A stretch of 9,620 nucleotides of DNA from Deltaproteobacteria bacterium (GTDB taxonomy: Bacteria > Myxococcota > Myxococcia > Myxococcales > Myxococcaceae): assembly GCA_016875515.1 (NCBI GenBank), contig VGRA01000062.1, positions 1 through 9,620 of the forward strand. Direction: 5' to 3'. Shown here one piece after another: positions 5,591-9,620 of the stretch. Under the pieces are notes generated by a model. The model searched no databases. It was not told the origin of the DNA and saw only the letters and a list, made by a program, of their open reading frames with translations. Position 1 is the first letter of the stretch, and every line of letters begins with the position of its first letter. The position numbers were made by a program, and so were the translations under genes.

Positions 5591-6217
5591 ATGCTCGAGA
5601 AGCTGATGCCGAAGTCGGACGAGTTCTTCGACGCGTTCGACGCCCAGGCAGCCGCAACGGTGGAGGGGGCCCAGCTGGTCGCGGCGCTGCTCGAGGACCT
5701 GACCGACGTGGAGAACAAGGTGCGGGCCATCAAGGAGGTGGAGCACCGGGCGGACGGCGTCGTGCACGGCGCCTTCGGCCGGCTGCACACCCAGTTCATC
5801 ACCCCGTTCGACCGCGCGGACATGTACCGGCTCATGTCGAAGATCGACGACATCCTGGACATGGCCGAGGCGGCCGCGGTGCGCATCCGCATCTACGAGC
5901 TGTCGGACGCGCCGGAGGACGCCCGGACGCTGGGCCGCGTGCTGGTGAAGTGCGCGGAGACGGTGCAGCGGGCCGTGCGGGCGCTGCGCACCATCAAGCA
6001 GCCGGAGCAGATGCTCTCCGAGTGCCGCGAGGTGCGCCGGCTGGAGAACGAGGCGGACGAGCTCTTGCGCCAGGGGCTGGTGAAGCTCTTCAAGAGCGGC
6101 GCGGACCCGCTGACCATCATCAAGTGGAAGGAGGTCTACGACCTCCTCGAGAGCTCCACGGACCGCTGCAAGGACGTGGCGAACATCATCGAAGGCGTGG
6201 TGCTGGAGCACGCCTGA
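5591..6217 (+). CDS. DUF47 family PhoU-like phosphate transport accessory protein
   Basis: 208-residue, all-helical cytosolic protein of the PhoU-like DUF47 family, normally encoded beside PiT phosphate permeases and thought to regulate them. The paired acidic helix motifs that bind metal in PhoU folds are visible: EVEHRAD (E51, D55) and LENEAD (E152, D156). The conserved FDRADMYRLMSKIDDILD at 73-90 and the C-terminal LLESSTDRCKDVANIIEGVV at about 185 are hallmarks of the family. Length is usual (205-215). The start is set by GGAGG 7 bases upstream. The stop overlaps the permease start by one base (TGATG), so the two are surely co-transcribed and probably translationally coupled. Control may act through the tandem repeat at 5487-5518. 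The exact role (gating the permease, or signalling phosphate state) is not settled for the family. Confidence 0.94.
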   Translation: MLEKLMPKSDEFFDAFDAQAAATVEGAQLVAALLEDLTDVENKVRAIKEVEHRADGVVHGAFGRLHTQFITPFDRADMYRLMSKIDDILDMAEAAAVRIRIYELSDAPEDARTLGRVLVKCAETVQRAVRALRTIKQPEQMLSECREVRRLENEADELLRQGLVKLFKSGADPLTIIKWKEVYDLLESSTDRCKDVANIIEGVVLEHA

Positions 6218-7410
6218 TGTTGCTCGCGGCCGTGGTGGGGCTGGTGCTGCTGGCCCTCGTCTTCGACTTCATCAACGGTTTCCACGACGCGGCCAACAGC
6301 ATTGCCACCGTCGTGTCCACGCGCGTGCTGTCCCCTGCCGCCGCGGTGGCCTGGGCCGCCTTCTTCAACTTCATCGCCGCGTTCGGCGGGGAGCTGAAGG
6401 TGGCGAAGACCATGGGCAAGGGCCTCGTCGAGTTCGAGCTGCTCAAGGCCCAGGGTACGAACGCGGTGCTGCTGTTCGTCTTCGCCGCGCTGATGGGCGC
6501 CATCGTGTGGAACCTGCTCACCTGGTGGTGGGGGCTGCCGTCCTCCTCGTCCCATGCGCTGGCAGGCGGGATGATCGGCGCGGCGCTGGTGGCGCTGGGC
6601 TTCAAGGGGCTCATCTCGGCGGGCATCCTGAAGATCGCCGGCTTCATCTTCATCTCCCCGCTCATCGGTACCACCATTGGCGCGGCCATGATGATTGGGA
6701 GCCACTGGCTGGTGCACCGCAAGGTGCTGGCGCCCTTCCTGGGGGCGCTGGCGCTGTTGGGGGTGGCGTGGGGCTGGCAGCGGCTGACGCACGGCAGCGC
6801 GCTGGGGGTGCAGGATCTCATCTTCATCTCCCCCGTGGTGGTGCTGGTGATGGGGGCCATCCTGTACTTCACGCTGTGGCGGGCGTGGGAGCACACCCCC
6901 ACGCGGGTGGACGGCTGGTTCCGCAAGCTGCAGCTGGTCTCGTCTGCCATCTTCAGCTTCAGCCACGGCACCAACGACGCGCAGAAGGTGATGGGCATCA
7001 TCGGCGTCATCCTCTACGGCACCATCTGGTCCGGGCAGGAGTTCCACATCCCCATGTGGGTGGTGCTGGCGTGCCACGGCGCCATTGGGCTGGGCACCCT
7101 GTTCGGCGGGTGGAAGATCGTGAAGACCATGGGCCACTCGCTCACCAAGCTGCAGCCCATTGGCGGCTTCTGCGCGGAGACGGGCGGCGGCGTCACCATC
7201 CTCGGCGTGGCGGCGCTGGGCATCCCGGTGTCCACCACGCACACCATCACCGGGGCCATCGTGGGGGTGGGCGCCACCAAGGGCACCAAGGCGGTGCAGT
7301 GGGGCGTGGCGGGCCGCATCGTCTGGGCGTGGTTCTTCACCATCCCGGCGGCCGCCGCGGTCTCCGCGGCCTTCTACTTCGTGGGCAAGCTGCTGCTGCC
7401 GGCGCAGTAG
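6217..7410 (+). CDS. pit: Inorganic phosphate transporter, PiT family
   Basis: 397-residue inner-membrane permease that takes up phosphate, in characterised bacterial members as a metal-phosphate complex driven by protons. The two inverted family signatures are both present: NGFHDAANSIATVV at residues 20-33, and SHGTNDAQK from 249, each in a membrane helix. SSSHALAGGMIG, and PVSTTHTITGAIVGVG from 337, are the matching re-entrant segments. About ten hydrophobic helices can be picked out, the last ending at the C-terminus (AAAAVSAAFYFVGKLLL). Length is in the range of short bacterial PiT proteins. The ATG overlaps the TGA of the DUF47 gene; a GGAG inside that gene, 8 bases before, can serve as ribosome-binding site. 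The frame is open further upstream but that is only a shadow of DUF47. It converges on add with 14 bases between the stops. Constitutive versus phosphate-regulated expression cannot be read from the sequence. Confidence 0.96.
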   Translation: MLLAAVVGLVLLALVFDFINGFHDAANSIATVVSTRVLSPAAAVAWAAFFNFIAAFGGELKVAKTMGKGLVEFELLKAQGTNAVLLFVFAALMGAIVWNLLTWWWGLPSSSSHALAGGMIGAALVALGFKGLISAGILKIAGFIFISPLIGTTIGAAMMIGSHWLVHRKVLAPFLGALALLGVAWGWQRLTHGSALGVQDLIFISPVVVLVMGAILYFTLWRAWEHTPTRVDGWFRKLQLVSSAIFSFSHGTNDAQKVMGIIGVILYGTIWSGQEFHIPMWVVLACHGAIGLGTLFGGWKIVKTMGHSLTKLQPIGGFCAETGGGVTILGVAALGIPVSTTHTITGAIVGVGATKGTKAVQWGVAGRIVWAWFFTIPAAAAVSAAFYFVGKLLLPAQ

Positions 7411-7416
7411 CCGCTC

Positions 7417-7434
7417 CCCGGCGCTCAGGCCGGG
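7417..7434. terminator. GC hairpin at the pit/add convergent junction
   Basis: CCCGGC (7417-7422) and GCCGGG (7429-7434) form a perfect 6-bp stem with a 6-base loop GCTCAG. It starts 6 bases after the pit stop, and its loop contains the add stop codon (TCA, 7425-7427). Being symmetrical it could end or protect both convergent messages. No T-run follows on either side. Confidence 0.4.
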
Positions 7435-8585
7435 ACGCTGCGCAGCTTCTGGCTGAAGTGCCGGAGCGTCTGCTCGATCTCCTGGTTCACGCTCTTGAGC
7501 AGGTCCTGCTTCTCGCGGAAGGGCAGGAAGGCGCTCTTGAAGCCGCTGACCAGCACGGTGGTGAGGTCCTCCAGCGTCAACCCGCACGCGGTGTGGGCGA
7601 GCATCAGCTCCCGCGTCACGGTGGTGTCCGTGATCAGCCGGTTGTCGGTGTTGACGGTCACCCGCAGGCCGTAGTCGAAATAGAAACGCAGCGGGTGGCT
7701 CTCCAGGCTGTCCACCGCGCCGGTCTGCAGGTTGGAGGAGAGGCACGCCTCCACCGGGATGCGGTGATCATTGACGTAGTTGAGCAGGTCCCCGTCCTCG
7801 CGCAGCCGCACCCCGTGGCCAATGCGGTGGGCACCCAGGTAGTGGATGGCCTGGCTGATGCTCTCCGGGCCGTAGGCCTCCCCGGCGTGGGCGGTGCAGT
7901 TGACGTTGTTCTTCAGGATGAGCTGGAAGGCGTCCTTGTGGTCCTTGGCGGGGAAGTTGTACTCGGCCCCCGCCAGGTCGAAGCCGGTGACGCCGCGGTT
8001 CTTGTAGGCCACCGCCAGCTCCGCTAACCGCATGGAGGTGGAGGGGTTGATGTGGCGGATGCCGCAGATGAGGACGCCGGTCTTGATGCCGGTCTCCCGC
8101 TTGGCCACCCGCAGCCCCTCCAGCACCGCGTCCAGCACGGTGGTCATCTTGAGCCCCCGCTGCTGGTGCAGCGCCGGGCTGTAGCGGACCTCCAGGTAGC
8201 GGACGTTCTCCGCCGCGGCATCCACCGCCAGCTCGTACGCGGACCGGTAGAGGGACTCGTACGTCTGCAGCACGGAGAGCGTGACGTCGAACGCCACGAG
8301 GTACTCCTCGAGGCTCCCGCACTTCTCCCCCATGTGGATGGCCCGGGCGAGCCCCTCGGGCGTGTCCGCGGGCAGCTTCACCTTCTGCTGCTCGGCCAGC
8401 TCGAGGATGGTCTGCAGCCGCAGCGAGCCGTCCAGGTGGCAGTGGAGGTCCGCCTTCGGCAGCGCGCGGAGCAGTTCCTCGGTCACCGGCAGGTTGGACA
8501 CCGGCTGCGCAATGTCCGAGGCGCGCCGCTCGGTGGAGGGGATGCCGTGGGACGCCGGGAAGCCTTCCTCGTGGATGGACGCCAT
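7425..8585 (-). CDS. add: Adenosine deaminase
   Basis: 386-residue cytosolic zinc hydrolase converting adenosine (and deoxyadenosine) to inosine in purine salvage. Zinc ligands and active-site residues are in place: HCH at residues 48-50 in PKADLHCHLDGSL, HAGEAYGPES with zinc-binding H233 and catalytic E236, GHG with H257, EACLSSNLQTGAV, and the zinc aspartate D314 in NTDNRL. The residue after D314 is N315, whereas mouse ADA has a second aspartate there; TDN is, to my knowledge, common in actinobacterial-type adenosine deaminases, so activity is expected. The protein has about 34 residues before the core, longer than the usual few; the ATG at 8585 lacks a clear ribosome-binding site, and a GTG at codon 34 would give a family-like start (VTEELLRALPKADLH). 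The related adenine or futalosine-type deaminases are less likely given the overall match. It follows the histidine kinase gene on the same strand after 66 bases. Confidence 0.93.
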   Translation of the reverse strand: MASIHEEGFPASHGIPSTERRASDIAQPVSNLPVTEELLRALPKADLHCHLDGSLRLQTILELAEQQKVKLPADTPEGLARAIHMGEKCGSLEEYLVAFDVTLSVLQTYESLYRSAYELAVDAAAENVRYLEVRYSPALHQQRGLKMTTVLDAVLEGLRVAKRETGIKTGVLICGIRHINPSTSMRLAELAVAYKNRGVTGFDLAGAEYNFPAKDHKDAFQLILKNNVNCTAHAGEAYGPESISQAIHYLGAHRIGHGVRLREDGDLLNYVNDHRIPVEACLSSNLQTGAVDSLESHPLRFYFDYGLRVTVNTDNRLITDTTVTRELMLAHTACGLTLEDLTTVLVSGFKSAFLPFREKQDLLKSVNQEIEQTLRHFSQKLRSVPA

Positions 8586-8600
8586 GGAGGGGACTCTAGG

Positions 8601-8622
8601 GTGGCCCCCGGAGCCCCGCCAC
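8601..8622 (-). promoter_or_regulatory. Weak hairpin upstream of add
   Basis: In the 66-base gap between the histidine kinase stop and add, GTGGC (8601-8605) can pair with GCCAC (8618-8622) across a 12-base loop. Close to the add ATG a minus-strand TAGAGT (4 of 6 matches to a -10 box) is seen, but with no -35 box at the right distance. The gap may hold a terminator for the kinase gene or a promoter for add; neither is convincing. Confidence 0.2.
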
Positions 8623-8651
8623 AGTTCCTCCTCCAGTGAGTGAGCTGCCGG

Positions 8652-9620
8652 TCAGCGCTTCAGCTCGAAGCCCGCTGACGTTCCCCCGCCCTCGCGCGGC
8701 GCGAGCCAGGCCTCGCCTCCGTGCGCGCGCGCGGCGGCCTGCACCAGCGTGAGCCCCAGCCCCAGCCCGTCCGCGTGGCCCCCGCGTCCCCGCTGGAACT
8801 TCCGGAACGGCTCGAGGCCCGGGGGGACGCCCGGCCCCCGGTCCAGCACCGCGAAGCGCACGGACTCGGGCGAGAGCGTGAGGACCAGCCTCTCGGCGCC
8901 GCCTCCGTGCGAGCGGGCGTTGTCGAGCAGGTTGCCGAGCGCGCGCAGCAGCACGCCCGCATCCGCCGAGAACCCGTCTTCTCCCGTTCCCTGGCAGTCC
9001 AGCAGCTCCGGGCCCAGACCTGCGCGCTCGAGCGCGCGGGTGGCCAGCTCCTTCGCCGACACCGGCGTGGGCCTCAGCAATCCCAGCTCCGCGCGGGACC
9101 TCGCGAGCAGCCCGCCCACCAGTCCGTCCAGCTCCTCCAGCTCCCGCTCCAGCCCGTCCAGCCGCTCGGGCGTGGGCGAGCTCCGGATGAGCTCGGCGAG
9201 TACCCGCAGGCGGGCAAGCGGCGTGCGCAGCTCGTGGGACACCGTGGCGAGCAGCTCCCGCTGCTCGTTCACCTGCGCCTCCAGCCGCGCGGCCATCTCG
9301 TTCACCGCCCCCGCCACCGCGCCGATTTCGTCCGGTGACCGGCAGCCCACCTCCGCGCGCGCGGACAGGTCTCCGTTGCCCAGCCGCCGCACCACCCCGG
9401 AGAGCTCGTCCAGGGGGCGCGCAAGGCGCCGTGCCACCGCGCCGGATGCCAACCACACCACGCAGAGCGCCCCGGCCAGGGCCGCGAACCATCCCCAGCG
9501 CAGGGGCGCGTGCGCCAGGCACACCCGCGCCGTCCCGAGCGTCCGGCCATCACGGCGTACGGGGAGCTCCAGCGCGCGCGGGCCGCAGGCTGCGCCCGCC
9601 GAGAACAGCCGCTCGCCGGA
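8652..9620 (-). CDS. HAMP-domain sensor histidine kinase, N-terminus outside the window
   Basis: Inner-membrane sensor kinase of a two-component system; 322 residues are visible and the frame is open to the right edge. Counting from the first visible codon: the end of a periplasmic domain with beta-strand-like ELPVRRDGRTLGTARVCL (18-35), a transmembrane helix (about 42-62), and a HAMP linker (about 63-115, with RPLDEL). The dimerisation helix carries the phospho-accepting histidine H129 in SHELRTP. The ATPase domain follows, with N-box LGNLLDNARSHG (N230, N234), G1 box DRGPG (260-264), F-box FRKF, and G2 box GLGLGL (285-290). All catalytic boxes are intact. This layout is EnvZ/CpxA-like. The partner response regulator gene is probably just off the right edge, as in most such pairs, but cannot be seen. 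The signal sensed is unknown. GTG at 9524 is an internal codon, since the sensor part continues upstream. 66 bases separate it from add. Confidence 0.94.
   Translation of the reverse strand, partial: SGERLFSAGAACGPRALELPVRRDGRTLGTARVCLAHAPLRWGWFAALAGALCVVWLASGAVARRLARPLDELSGVVRRLGNGDLSARAEVGCRSPDEIGAVAGAVNEMAARLEAQVNEQRELLATVSHELRTPLARLRVLAELIRSSPTPERLDGLERELEELDGLVGGLLARSRAELGLLRPTPVSAKELATRALERAGLGPELLDCQGTGEDGFSADAGVLLRALGNLLDNARSHGGGAERLVLTLSPESVRFAVLDRGPGVPPGLEPFRKFQRGRGGHADGLGLGLTLVQAAARAHGGEAWLAPREGGGTSAGFELKR

Noticed and set aside
6136..7746. Long minus-strand open frame (536 codons) opposite pit
   Set aside because: Gln/Arg/His-rich product with no family features, spanning the end of add and all of pit; a GC-driven shadow.
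1..9620. Mobile element, CRISPR array, phage or toxin-antitoxin system
   Set aside because: No transposase, integrase, regularly spaced repeats, terminal inverted repeats or small toxin-like gene pairs were seen. Composition looks even by eye along the window.

Overview
The window is about 9.6 kb of very GC-rich DNA with dense genes, strong G/C preference at third codon positions and tiny or overlapping gene junctions. Gene content (an FHA-GGDEF diguanylate cyclase, a Tat-linked GMC oxidoreductase, a trace of a sphingolipid-desaturase-like protein and a HAMP histidine kinase) fits a myxobacterium (Myxococcota, perhaps the Cystobacter/Myxococcus side). This is inferred from content and style; no marker gene proves it. 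I see no rRNA, tRNA, CRISPR array, insertion sequence or phage gene.

Left part (1-3720). The 3' end of an NAD-dependent epimerase/reductase gene on the + strand meets, 3 bases away, a three-gene minus-strand cluster. Read in transcription order the cluster is: a Tat-signal small subunit of the gluconate 2-dehydrogenase subunit 3 family (3720-3163), a GMC flavoprotein (3166-1613, GTG start overlapping the previous stop in GTGA), and an FHA-GGDEF diguanylate cyclase (1583-699, 29 bases downstream). The first two should form one exported dehydrogenase. The third is a c-di-GMP signalling enzyme that appears to be co-transcribed with it.

Middle (3721-5590). A 114-base divergent intergenic region carries small inverted repeats, a possible promoter for the minus-strand cluster and an 8-bp GC hairpin in the leader of glgC (ADP-glucose pyrophosphorylase, 3835-5061), the first step of glycogen synthesis. 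Behind glgC lies the C-terminal third of a dihydroceramide/sphingolipid delta-4 desaturase-like protein. It has the last histidine box but not the first two, so it is probably a gene remnant. Its recognisable homology stops near 5481. The following 110 bases look regulatory: a tandem pair of 16-bp GGTTCC-N6-GGAA units, a strong hairpin and a consensus Shine-Dalgarno site.

Right part (5591-9620). A DUF47/PhoU-like protein and a PiT phosphate permease overlap by one base (TGATG) and form a phosphate-uptake operon. It converges on a minus-strand adenosine deaminase gene, add, with a 6-bp hairpin at the junction. Upstream of add, on the same strand, is a HAMP-type sensor histidine kinase whose N-terminus runs off the window.

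Most genes are ordinary housekeeping or signalling families. The points most worth a second look are the tandem palindromes ahead of the phosphate operon, the truncated desaturase, and the coupling of a diguanylate cyclase to an exported GMC dehydrogenase. I found no clear sign of a wholly new system.
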